Translations under genes and position numbers: made by a program
Part shown: piece after piece, positions 18,244 through 26,235 of the stretch
Layout: each line of letters opens with the position of its first letter
Numbering within the stretch: position 1 is the first letter of the stretch
Assembly: GCA_963790405.1 (NCBI GenBank)
Contig: CAWBOJ010000003.1
Location: 62,001 to 126,000 of the forward strand
Direction: 5' to 3'
Source of the DNA: JBGSMX01 sp963790405
GTDB lineage: Bacteria; Actinomycetota; Coriobacteriia; Anaerosomatales; JAGXFU01
DNA length: 64,000 nucleotides
The notes under the pieces: generated by a model
What the model was told of the DNA's origin: nothing
The model's input: the letters and a program-made list of their open reading frames with translations, nothing else
Database searches by the model: none

Positions 18244-19062
18244 ATGAGCAAGGAAGATGCAGTCACAATCCCGCGCGCCGAATACGAGGCGTTGCTAGAC
18301 GGGATGCAGCGACTTCGCAGTCGCGAGTTCACCGAACGGTTGATGTTCGACTCAAACGACCCCGAGGTCGTTCGACTTCGCGACGGCATCAACGAAATGT
18401 GTGACTCGCTCGACGAGCGCTTGGCCGAGGACCGCGACGCCACGATGAATCTCGCGCTCGGCATGTCCGAGTGCTTCCAGGTTCTCGCATCGGTGCGACA
18501 GGGCGACCTGTCTGCCCGTATCAGCGATGAGACCTTGGAGACCGAGGACGAGCTCATGGCGCAGTTCGGCCGCACGCTTAACGAGACAGTCGCAGACATC
18601 GAGTTCCAGATCGACACCATCCAGCGCCAGCAGAACACGCAGACGGCGATGGAACAGCTCGTGCGTCAGCTCCAGACCCCGATCCTGCAGTTGTGGGATG
18701 ACGTATTGGCACTGCCGGTCATCGGCATGGTCGACAGCCAACGTAGCGCCGAGATGATGGAGACGCTACTTCACGAAATCGTCAACCACCGCTGCAAGTA
18801 CGTGATCATCGATATCACCGGTGTCGAGATCGTAGACACCCGCACGGCCGATCACTTCGTGAAGGTCATGAAGTCCGCCGAGCTTCTCGGCACGCGCTGC
18901 ATCATGACCGGCATCCGTCCCGCTGTGGCACAAACGCTCGTCGAGCTCGGTGTCGACTTGTCGTCGATCCGCACGCTGCGCAACCTGCAAGAGGGACTGC
19001 GTGAATGCCTGCAGATGATGAAGAGCAACGGTGCGAGCATGAAGTCTTTGGTCGAGAAGTAG
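18244..19062 (+). CDS. rsbR: RsbR-type stressosome protein (HAMP-like plus STAS)
   Basis: 272 residues after GGAGGGGGAT. The C-terminal STAS domain (about 150-265) carries DITGVEIVDTRTADHF and MTGIRPAVAQTLVELG, where RsbR paralogues are phosphorylated on Thr. The N-terminal half is not the usual globin-like sensor: residues about 75-125 read as a soluble HAMP-like region (VRQGDLSARISDETLETEDE) inside a long helical stretch. With RsbS it should build the stressosome shell. The signal it senses is unknown; its place after hydrogenase genes suggests redox or energy. Confidence 0.88.
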   Translation: MSKEDAVTIPRAEYEALLDGMQRLRSREFTERLMFDSNDPEVVRLRDGINEMCDSLDERLAEDRDATMNLALGMSECFQVLASVRQGDLSARISDETLETEDELMAQFGRTLNETVADIEFQIDTIQRQQNTQTAMEQLVRQLQTPILQLWDDVLALPVIGMVDSQRSAEMMETLLHEIVNHRCKYVIIDITGVEIVDTRTADHFVKVMKSAELLGTRCIMTGIRPAVAQTLVELGVDLSSIRTLRNLQEGLRECLQMMKSNGASMKSLVEK

Positions 19063-19074
19063 GGGGATACACGC

Positions 19075-19488
19075 ATGTCGGAGACATCGCACATCCCCAT
19101 CATCAAGCTCTACAACACCTTGATCATCACGATCCAGGTGGAACTCAGTGACCGTGTTGTGATGCAGCTCAAAGACGACATCGGTGCCGCCATCGAAAAA
19201 GAGGGGCCTACCGGCCTGATCATCGATGTCTCGGGCGTCGATATCATGGACAGCTACATTTCGCGCGCGATCCGAGACATTGGGCTTATCTCGCGACTCA
19301 TGGGCGTCGATGCGGTCATCAGCGGTCTGGATCCCAACGTCGCCATGACCCTGGTCGAAATGGGCATGGATCTCGAAGGCGTGTCTGTGTATCTGCATCT
19401 CGAGGCGGCATTCGAAGCTGTCCACGATCGCCAAGAACGTACAGGGGATGACAACCTCGAACTTGAGGAATCATGGTGGTCCAGGTGA
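19075..19488 (+). CDS. rsbS: RsbS-type stressosome protein (STAS)
   Basis: 137 residues forming a single STAS domain. DVSGVDIMDSYISRA contains Ser60, which aligns with the phosphorylated Ser59 of Bacillus RsbS, and the domain ends LEGVSVYLHLEAAFEAV. A 20-residue charged tail follows and its codons overlap the next gene by 16 bases. RsbS holds the RsbT kinase in the stressosome until it is phosphorylated. The gene lies 12 bp after rsbR. Confidence 0.9.
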   Translation: MSETSHIPIIKLYNTLIITIQVELSDRVVMQLKDDIGAAIEKEGPTGLIIDVSGVDIMDSYISRAIRDIGLISRLMGVDAVISGLDPNVAMTLVEMGMDLEGVSVYLHLEAAFEAVHDRQERTGDDNLELEESWWSR

Positions 19489-20144
19489 CCGGCATTGAAA
19501 CCACCGCGCTCGACATAATGGGCGGCTACGTCGGGTCCATTGTGGCGCGGTCGATCCTGCAGGGCGCGATCACAGCGAGCGGGATCAACCCTGCGACGAT
19601 CACCCCCACGCAGACGGCTCGCTTCCTTCACGCCCTGGAGAGTGGAATCCGCGTCTTCGTCGCGGACCCCGTGATGGCCGACGAATGCTGTCAACGCCTG
19701 GGCGACGCACTATCGAGTGACGAAGAAACGGCCGCGCGCACCGGCGACAGCGACAGTCTGACCGTAGAAGTCACTGGTGAGTACGACGTGGTCATGGCAC
19801 GAGGAAGAGCACGCGAGATGTGCGCGAAGATCGGCTTCGCCCAAAGCGAGCAGGTCAAGGTCGCGACGGTCGCTTCCGAGCTTGCACGCAACATTGTGCA
19901 GTACGCCGGATCGGGGCGGCTTGAGTTCCATGCGGTCTCAGGCTCGCGTTCTGGCATTGAGGTCCAAGCCATCGACGAAGGGCTCGGCATTCACAACATC
20001 AACGAAATCCTGTCTGGTGAATACAAGTCGCGGACCGGCATGGGCATGGGTCTCGTCGGCGCCAAGCGGTTGATGGATGACTTCTCCATCGAGACAGCCT
20101 CGGGCAAAGGAACCCATGTCACGGCGAGGAAGTACCTCCTGTGA
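19473..20144 (+). CDS. rsbT: RsbT-type serine kinase with N-terminal extension
   Basis: 223 residues, longer than Bacillus RsbT (about 133). The kinase part (about 95-223) has the N-box SELARNIVQYAG, G1 IDEGLGI and G2 RTGMGMGLVGAKRLMDDF of the GHKL anti-sigma family. The first 90 residues are an extra helical domain containing ILQGAITASGINPATITP and a conserved-looking FLHALESGIRVFV. This extension resembles N-terminal domains seen on other bacterial RsbT/HATPase proteins, but I cannot name it. It should phosphorylate RsbS and RsbR, leave the complex and act on a partner. Confidence 0.88.
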   Translation: MVVQVTGIETTALDIMGGYVGSIVARSILQGAITASGINPATITPTQTARFLHALESGIRVFVADPVMADECCQRLGDALSSDEETAARTGDSDSLTVEVTGEYDVVMARGRAREMCAKIGFAQSEQVKVATVASELARNIVQYAGSGRLEFHAVSGSRSGIEVQAIDEGLGIHNINEILSGEYKSRTGMGMGLVGAKRLMDDFSIETASGKGTHVTARKYLL

Positions 20145-20716
20145 TGCTGGATCTGGGCACTGTCAGCCGCACGATGCCGGGCGAATGCGCATGTGGAGAC
20201 GCGTTCCTGATCGACCGCATGGATCACAGCCTTCTCGTGGGTGTGGTCGATGGACTTGGACATGGCGAACAGGCCGCCGAGGCGGCGCATGCATTTACCG
20301 AGTCCGTCGGTCAGAGACCTAGGGCCAGCCTGGAGTCGCTGATGCTTGCCGCTCACGCCGACATCGCCGGCACGCGCGGGGCAGCTGCGGCGCTCCTGCG
20401 CATCAACACACCCCGAGGGATGATCGAGTTCACGGGAGTCGGCAACATCCACCTTCACGCGATATCAGACGTCCCCATCCGACCGATCTGTGTGCCGGGC
20501 ATCGTCGGCCACCGGCTGCGAAAGGTCCGCCCGTTCGAGTTCCCGCTACCGAGCGCCTGCCTTCTCGCGATGTGCTCGGACGGCATCGAGACTCGCTTTG
20601 AACTCGCCGACTACGCTGAGCTTCCGTCGCAGGAGATTGCCGACGCCATCTTGGCGGAGCATGGCAAGAACCACGACGACGCCACGTGCGTCATCATCAG
20701 ATTCTCGCAGGTGTAG
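20141..20716 (+). CDS. rsbX: SpoIIE/RsbX-type PP2C phosphatase
   Basis: 191 residues, GTG-ATG start overlapping the rsbT stop. Metal-binding Asp motifs of the PPM fold are present: GDAFLIDR, VVDGLGHGEQAAEAA, CSDGIETRF and HDDATCVI. There is no sensor domain, so it is closest to RsbX, which strips phosphate from RsbR and RsbS to reset the stressosome. Gene order and size match an RsbRSTX module. It is followed 3 bp later by the kinase-protease fusion. Confidence 0.87.
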   Translation: MMLDLGTVSRTMPGECACGDAFLIDRMDHSLLVGVVDGLGHGEQAAEAAHAFTESVGQRPRASLESLMLAAHADIAGTRGAAAALLRINTPRGMIEFTGVGNIHLHAISDVPIRPICVPGIVGHRLRKVRPFEFPLPSACLLAMCSDGIETRFELADYAELPSQEIADAILAEHGKNHDDATCVIIRFSQV

Positions 20717-20719
20717 CAC

Positions 20720-21655
20720 ATGAACACCGGGCCGAAGAAGCGGATCCAGCTCACCATGACCATCGCCGGCTCGGCGGACGCCCTGGCGTGTATGCACCGC
20801 TGCAGCGACAAGGCGCGTGATGCCGGATTCGACGGCGCCTCCGTCTGGGCAATCGGCATCACCGCGAGCGAACTCGCTACCAACATTGTGCGGCACGCCG
20901 GCACGGGATCGATCACGCTCCGCATCGATTCCGGTCCCGAACCCGGGCTCGAACTCATCGCCCGCGACTCCGGCAATGGTATCGACAACGTTGCCGCCGC
21001 CCGCGACGACGGATTCTCACAGGGCCGCCATCTGTCCTCGACTGTCCCTCCCTTGCTGAGGGGTGGTCTCGGAAGCGGACTCGGGGCGATCGATCGCCTG
21101 ATGGACGAGTTCGAAATCGAAACATCCCCGGAGCGAGGCACGACGGTACGCGTGTTCAAGCGACTCGCACTCGAGAAGTCATCGCCTCTCAAGTCACTCC
21201 TTCTCGGCCTGGGCAACACGCTCCTGCGCGACGACTCTGTTGGCGTCCGTGTAGTGCGCGAGGTCGCCTCCCGAGAGCCCGCTTCGCACTGGAACATCGT
21301 TGAGGCGGAAATCGGGGGCTTCGGGCTTCTCGACGTGCTCGAGGGCCACGACAGGGCGATAATCGTCGATGCGATCCGTCGCAACGACACTGCGCCAGGA
21401 GGCGTCAGCGTGTTCAACGCCGAGGAACTCCAGCCCTCGCTTCATCTGGTAGCCGGACACCAAATCGATCTGAGCTCCGCGCTTGAACTCGGCAGACGTC
21501 TTGGCCGGCCCGTTCCCAAGACCGTCAAGATCGTCGGCATCCAGATCGAGGACGATCGGACGTTCGCAGAAAGCTGCACCCGTGCGGTCGAAGATGCGAT
21601 TCCTGCGGCAACCCGCATCGTTCGGCAACTCATGAGCCAGCCGGTCACCCTCTAG
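20720..21655 (+). CDS. Fusion of RsbT/RsbW-like kinase with [NiFe]-hydrogenase maturation protease
   Basis: 311 residues in one open frame. Residues 1-148 are a GHKL kinase: N-box ELATNIVRHAG (Glu51, Asn55), G1 ARDSGNGID (83-87) and a G2 loop RGGLGSGLGAIDRL. Residues 157-311 are a HycI/HybD-type endopeptidase (M52): LLLGLGNTLLRDDSVGVRVV, IIVDAIR and LVAGHQIDL, in which Asp172, Asp217 and His247 align with the Ni ligands Glu16, Asp62 and His93 of HybD. The linker is only about eight residues (LEKSSPL), with no alternative start there. The protease would clip the MvhA tail encoded in the same operon. This domain pairing is unfamiliar to me. Confidence 0.88.
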   Translation: MNTGPKKRIQLTMTIAGSADALACMHRCSDKARDAGFDGASVWAIGITASELATNIVRHAGTGSITLRIDSGPEPGLELIARDSGNGIDNVAAARDDGFSQGRHLSSTVPPLLRGGLGSGLGAIDRLMDEFEIETSPERGTTVRVFKRLALEKSSPLKSLLLGLGNTLLRDDSVGVRVVREVASREPASHWNIVEAEIGGFGLLDVLEGHDRAIIVDAIRRNDTAPGGVSVFNAEELQPSLHLVAGHQIDLSSALELGRRLGRPVPKTVKIVGIQIEDDRTFAESCTRAVEDAIPAATRIVRQLMSQPVTL

Positions 21656-21729
21656 CGAGACCGTCGCAGCTCGTCGGCATGCAGGCTCTTGGGGTAGTCT
21701 GAGACTGCCCGTTGCGAAGGGAGCCCGAG

Positions 21730-22155
21730 ATGCAGGACTCAGTGACGATGCTGTGTTGTGGAGCGGTCTTCGGCGTGCTGGCGGTCGTTGTCCTGCTGGC
21801 TCTGCTCAAGAAGCGCGGGCCGGTGACGGTCAGACCGTCATCATCGGTTCCGAAGACACCATCCAAGTCCGTCGAGGGCAAACACCTCGCCAACACAAAG
21901 ACGGTCGAAGGCAAGCATCGTGTCGAAACCAAATCCGTGGAGGGCAAGCACCTGGCCGAGAAGGAACCGGTGAGAAGCAAGCGTCTCATCGAGCCGCCGC
22001 GGAGTAAGAACGTCTCGAAGCGACACGTGGAGCGCACAGGATCGAAGAGCGAGTACCACGCGGCGAAGCCGGAAGGCGAGCGGTCGAAATCGACCTACAA
22101 ACAGGCTGACGCGACGAGAGACGACGACGCCAACCCTCAGTTGCGCAAGGACTGA
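21730..22155 (+). CDS. Small membrane-anchored protein with 11-residue repeats
   Basis: 141 residues. One transmembrane helix (about residues 8-26, CCGAVFGVLAVVVLLALL) is followed by a very basic, Lys/Ser/Glu-rich tail that looks disordered. Three tandem copies of KSVEGKHLANT-like units fill residues 46-78. GGGAGCCCGAG precedes the ATG. It follows the operon end by 74 bp. No family recognised; a cytoplasmic tail binding nucleic acid or polyanions is possible. Confidence 0.6.
   Translation: MQDSVTMLCCGAVFGVLAVVVLLALLKKRGPVTVRPSSSVPKTPSKSVEGKHLANTKTVEGKHRVETKSVEGKHLAEKEPVRSKRLIEPPRSKNVSKRHVERTGSKSEYHAAKPEGERSKSTYKQADATRDDDANPQLRKD
21865..21963 (+). repeat. Three 33-bp in-frame tandem repeats
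   Basis: The repeats code K-S-V-E-G-K-H-L-A-N-T, K-T-V-E-G-K-H-R-V-E-T and K-S-V-E-G-K-H-L-A-E-K. The unit is 11 residues, a spacing often seen in amphipathic helices. Copies differ at several bases, so this is not a fresh duplication. Confidence 0.75.
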
Positions 22156-22167
22156 GGCGAGCCGCTC

Positions 22168-22689
22168 CTAGTCGTTTCGCAGGCGCAGTTCGAGCAGACA
22201 GCGATCCGAACCGGGGCACGCCTTTCGGTCTAGGAACACGAGCTCCAGACCTGCACCTTCGAAGGTGCCTTCGTCCACCGCAGCCGCGATCTCGCACAGA
22301 AGGTCCACACGCTGCGGGGGCAGACCCGCTTCACGCCATGCATCCACGAGTGGACACTGTGTCATCCGTAGCACCGTGCGTCCTGCAGAGGCGGGCTCGT
22401 CGACGGCGGGCTCGAAAAGCGCGCCCTCGCAAGGCGAACCGTCCACGAACAGGCGGCCGACCTCCTCCAGGTCCCCCGCAACCGCTGCTGGCCGGAACTT
22501 GGCTCCGACCTCCAGTCCTCGGCGGTGAATGGCTCGCTTCATCAGCTCGGTGGCCCGATCTACGCCCAACTCCTCCTCGAGCACGTCGAGGATGTGCGCA
22601 TACATCAGTGCGCGATTCTCAAACGACGCGCGCACCTCGTTCCTGGTCTTGTCGAGCATCGCCTCGAGTTCGCGAATGCGATCCTGCAT
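22168..22689 (-). CDS. L-2-amino-thiazoline-4-carboxylic acid hydrolase family protein
   Basis: 173 residues. The family core is visible: SFENRALMYAHILDVLEEELG, RATELMKRAIHRRGLEVG, and Cys-containing loops SPCEGALFEP, RMTQCPLVDAWREAG and ACPGSDRCLLELR. These match ATC hydrolase domain proteins, some of which act in L-cysteine formation from thiazoline, though most members are uncharacterised. A 15-residue coiled segment precedes the domain. It lies 15 bp downstream of the next gene, so the two are likely co-transcribed. Confidence 0.8.
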   Translation of the reverse strand: MQDRIRELEAMLDKTRNEVRASFENRALMYAHILDVLEEELGVDRATELMKRAIHRRGLEVGAKFRPAAVAGDLEEVGRLFVDGSPCEGALFEPAVDEPASAGRTVLRMTQCPLVDAWREAGLPPQRVDLLCEIAAAVDEGTFEGAGLELVFLDRKACPGSDRCLLELRLRND

Positions 22690-22704
22690 AGGTTTTCTCC
22701 TTGC

Positions 22705-23574
22705 TCAGAGGCCGGGACGCCAACGGGCCAGCACGTCGGGCTCGAAGAGGTGCTCGGGATGTGGCTCCCATGGGTCGACAAGCCATTCGTCTCGACCGCT
22801 CGCAATCTCGGCCTCGATCATCGCAGCGGTCGCGGGGTCCTCGGCCACACCCATACAACCTAGGATAGAAGCATCGACCGTGCGATGCGCGGCCAGCGCC
22901 ACGCTCATCGCCCCTCGCACGACGTGCAGTCCAAGTGGTACGTAGGGCGGCGGCGGATACTCGCGCATCGATCCGATCGACCCGTCAGGCATGACAACGT
23001 GCGGGGTGAGCTGCCCGTGCACGATGTTGTTGCGAATTCGCCGATGGTGGGTGAGTCCAGCCGTGAGCGGCCTTCCCAGACTCAAGTCGAGCGAGAACTG
23101 CTTGCGCAGCCGAGTGAATCGGTTCCACAGAGCCATCTGGCCGAAACCCTCGCTCTCCTGACGCACGTGCGTCTCGATCTCACGCACGCGTTCGGCGGTC
23201 TCGTATTCCCACCCCTCGCTTACGTCAATCTCGACGGCGACATGCTGCGACAAAGACAGCAACTCGAAGCAGGCGCGAAGGTACTCATCGAGCAGCCCGT
23301 GAGACTCGATAATGGCGTGTGCGTACATCTGCCACACGAGCAGTTCGCCTGGCCACTCGGCATCGCCAAGCGACAGTCCGGCCATGTAGTGGTCCAGAGC
23401 ATCGCGACTCGACGACAGCGTGAAGCGCGGAGGCACCCCATCGACTGTCAGCCGATCCAGAACTCCCCGGGACGAGGCGATCAGGAAGGACATGCCGTCC
23501 CAGAATCGGCCGAACACGTTCAGATACGGTTCGCCGACGATCTCGGCTATGCGCTCGCGCCCTTGTTGGCTCAT
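22705..23574 (-). CDS. Hypothetical protein with HEPN-like RNxxxH motif
   Basis: 289 residues, soluble and helical. The segment THHRRIRNNIVHGQL has the R-x4-H arrangement (RNNIVH) that marks HEPN nuclease or HEPN-like domains. The rest (SQQGRERIAEIVGEPYLNV, LLDEYLRACFELLSLS) fits a helical bundle. I do not recognise a named family. It is upstream of the ATC-hydrolase-like gene and downstream of a papain-like gene on the same strand. Confidence 0.55.
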   Translation of the reverse strand: MSQQGRERIAEIVGEPYLNVFGRFWDGMSFLIASSRGVLDRLTVDGVPPRFTLSSSRDALDHYMAGLSLGDAEWPGELLVWQMYAHAIIESHGLLDEYLRACFELLSLSQHVAVEIDVSEGWEYETAERVREIETHVRQESEGFGQMALWNRFTRLRKQFSLDLSLGRPLTAGLTHHRRIRNNIVHGQLTPHVVMPDGSIGSMREYPPPPYVPLGLHVVRGAMSVALAAHRTVDASILGCMGVAEDPATAAMIEAEIASGRDEWLVDPWEPHPEHLFEPDVLARWRPGL

Positions 23575-23602
23575 GGGCCTCTCCCGTCATGCCCCGCGGC
23601 CG

Positions 23603-24310
23603 TCAGTCGTGTTCCTCTTCAGTATCCGCCAGGCCCGGCGGCACGTGGGCCGCGTAGCGCTCGACGAACAGACCACGCCACTGCTTGCGCGCTTCACGGC
23701 CACGATACTCGATGAAGGGCCCTTCGCCCTGCCAGCCAACTACGATCGCGATGTCATCGCGTAGTGGGTAGTTGGGATCGTACACCCGGACCCGTAGCTG
23801 CTCGGCATCTTGATCCGTAGCGTATGCAACGACTTGATGGTTGAGGCCGAGACCACCCAAACGATCGGCCACGAGCAGACCGAGCGGGACCGGATTTCGC
23901 GCAACCATGGCGGCAAGGATGTTGCCCGCCTCATAGCGACGTGTGCGTGCAACCGTACCTTGCGAAGTGCCGGTGGGGCGAACGGTCCACTCGACGAACC
24001 GCCGCATATTCGTGCCCAACCCGCCTGCGAGACTCTCGATCTGCCTTCGCATGATGTAGTGCGCAAGTGCCGAGGAGCGATCCGGTAGCTCCGGGCCCGC
24101 CAACTCGCTCGCACGAAGGCCTACGCGATAGTGATCGAGAGCTGCAAACGCCATTCCGCCGCACCTACCCCGCAGCGCGATCGTGAAGGGCCGATCGCCG
24201 ACGTTGAGCCGAAGCACGCTGTCTTCCCAGCAGTTCGAGAAAGCAAAGCCATGCTCCGACGGTAGGAACAGCGTGTCCATTCGTGTCCCGATGTGCGAAC
24301 GATCGTCCAT
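23603..24310 (-). CDS. Papain-like cysteine peptidase-fold protein, function unknown
   Basis: 235 residues from MDDRSHIGTRM; the longer in-frame upstream part looks non-coding, and the start could also be MDTLFLP at 24280. Three spaced motifs look like a papain/C39-type triad: Cys in RCGGMAFAALDHY, His in GLNHQVVAYATD and Asp or Asn in RVYDPNYPL. No signal peptide is present. Similar proteins are often annotated only as hypothetical. Substrate unknown. It lies 29 bp before the HEPN-like gene and is probably in its operon. Confidence 0.6.
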   Translation of the reverse strand: MDDRSHIGTRMDTLFLPSEHGFAFSNCWEDSVLRLNVGDRPFTIALRGRCGGMAFAALDHYRVGLRASELAGPELPDRSSALAHYIMRRQIESLAGGLGTNMRRFVEWTVRPTGTSQGTVARTRRYEAGNILAAMVARNPVPLGLLVADRLGGLGLNHQVVAYATDQDAEQLRVRVYDPNYPLRDDIAIVVGWQGEGPFIEYRGREARKQWRGLFVERYAAHVPPGLADTEEEHD

Positions 24311-24444
24311 GCCCCGACTATGCATGATGTACGACGCAGTTGCACGCGCGCGAGCAGACTGTGAGCAGTGACGGGGTATAGACTGGGCGAAGCAACACGG
24401 CAAGTCGGCACGGCCCACAATGCCGTCAAAGAGAGAGCCCGCGT

Positions 24445-26215
24445 ATGATCGTCGTGATCCTGCTGCAGAACGTTGCGCTCCTGGTCGCCTTGAGCGTCGC
24501 ACAGCAGCTCATAGAGAGCCAGATGGCATGGCGGCGCTTTCGGCAAGCAGATTCTGTCCGGTGTGCTGTTCGGCGCGGTGGCAATCTCGGGCATGTTGAC
24601 CCCGCTCAAACTCGGCAGCGGCGTCATCTTTGACGGACGCTCAATCGTCTTGTCGATCGCAGGTCTGTTCGGCGGTCCCGTCGTTGCGTTGACAGCCGCA
24701 GCCATGACGGCAGCGTACCGGGTGGGACTCGGCGGAGGCGGCACGATTGTCGGCGTCGCAGTCATCATCGAAGCGGCCGGTCTCGGCGTCGCATTCCACT
24801 ACCTTCGCCGGCTTGACCCACGAGTTGTCCGCCCCTGGCGGTTGTGGGGCTTCGGTGTGCTCGTGCACGTCATCATGCTCGGGATCTTCCTCGGACTGCC
24901 GGGAAACCCCGATGCAAGATACGTTGCCGCAGATCGCAGGGCCAATCCTCGTCTTCTACCCGCTCGGCGTCCTGCTCATCGGCAGGTACTTGGTGGAGCA
25001 GGAGAACCGCTATCTGACCACCATGGCTACCGGGGAAGGACTCAGAGATTGCCCAGTTTCTGGCCGAGAACACCGTCGACGTCATCTGGCTTGTGGACCT
25101 GGACATGGTGTGGCGATATGTGAACCCAGCTGTCGAGTCCATGTTCGGGTACAAGGTCGAGGAGTTCCTCGGCACGAAGATCTCCGACTACGCGAGCGCC
25201 GAGGAAATGCAACGTATATCGAAGTTGGTCGAACAGACCATCCGGGCGCTGCCTGACAATCCGGGTGTGCTGTTCGAGTCCAACTTCCTCAAGAGCGACG
25301 GGGAATACATGCCCGTCGAGGTCGTCGGCTCGGGTCATGCTCGGAGAGGACGGTCGGCCCATTGCGCTCTACGGATCGACGCGCGACATATCCGATCGCA
25401 AGAGAGCCGAGCGCGAGAAGCAGCGATCGCGAGACGCGCTCGAAGTACTGGTGCAGGAACGCACGGAGCAACTGCAGGCCGCCAACGAGGTACTGCAGGC
25501 CACCAATGAAGAACTCAGCGACGCTAACGATGCGAAGAGCCGGTTCTTGCGATCGATGAGCCACGAACTGCGAACGCCGCTGAACTCGGTCATCGGTTTC
25601 TCGGACATCCTCGCAAAAGGCCATGCCGGACCCGTCAATGAGGAGCAACGGCGTCAGGCCGAGATGATCAACCATTCCGGCCAGCACCTTCTCGCGCTCA
25701 TCAACGATATCCTCGATCTCTCGCGTATCGAGGCCGACAAGCTGCAGCTCGATTTCGAACGGTTCGACATCGCGGCGCTCGCCGAGGAGGCACTTGACTC
25801 CGTGGCTTCCGACGCAACTGCACGAGGCATCGAGACGCAGCTGGAGGCACCGTCGGATCTCGTGATGATCACATCCGACCCGCTCAAGGTGCGCCAAATT
25901 CTGCTCAACTTGATTGGCAACGCTGTGAAGTTCACCGACCACGGAAGCGTCACCGTGCGAATCCATCAGCCCGGCCACAACATGCTCGCGATAGACATCA
26001 TCGACACCGGCCCGGGCATACCTCCCGAGGAACACGAGCGACTATTTGAAGAGTTCGCCCAAGCCGAGACGGCCGACACGGCCTCGCAGGTAGGTTCGGG
26101 CCTGGGCCTGGCTATCGCTCGCGGTCTCGCGCGGGCGCTCGGGGGTGCCCTCACGCTCGAAAGTGAGGTCGGCGTGGGCTCCACATTCACGGTCGTCCTG
26201 CCCGTGGAGAACTGA
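24445..26215 (+). CDS. LytS-type (5TM) PAS sensor histidine kinase (four frameshifts)
   Basis: Joined across single-base insertions near 24548, 24908, 25035 and 25335, the product is one kinase of about 585 residues. Order: a 5TM-LYT membrane domain (SGMLTPLKLGSGVIFDGRSI, VIIEAAGLGVAFHYLRRL), a PAS domain (VDVIWLVDLDMVWRYVNPA, FGYKVEEFLGTKISDY), coiled coil, the HisKA box RSMSHELRTPLNSVIGFSDI, and a HATPase with NLIGNAVKFTDHG, DTGPGIP and GSGLGLAIARGL. The C-terminal 300 residues are intact. Insertions fall mainly in G runs, suggesting read error. No response regulator is adjacent. Ligands of 5TM-LYT domains are not established. Confidence 0.83.
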
Positions 26216-26235
26216 GGCACGCGCGTGAGCGGCAA

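Noticed and set aside
21730..22155. Repeats as a CRISPR array
   Set aside because: The repeats are contiguous, in frame and coding, with no spacers.
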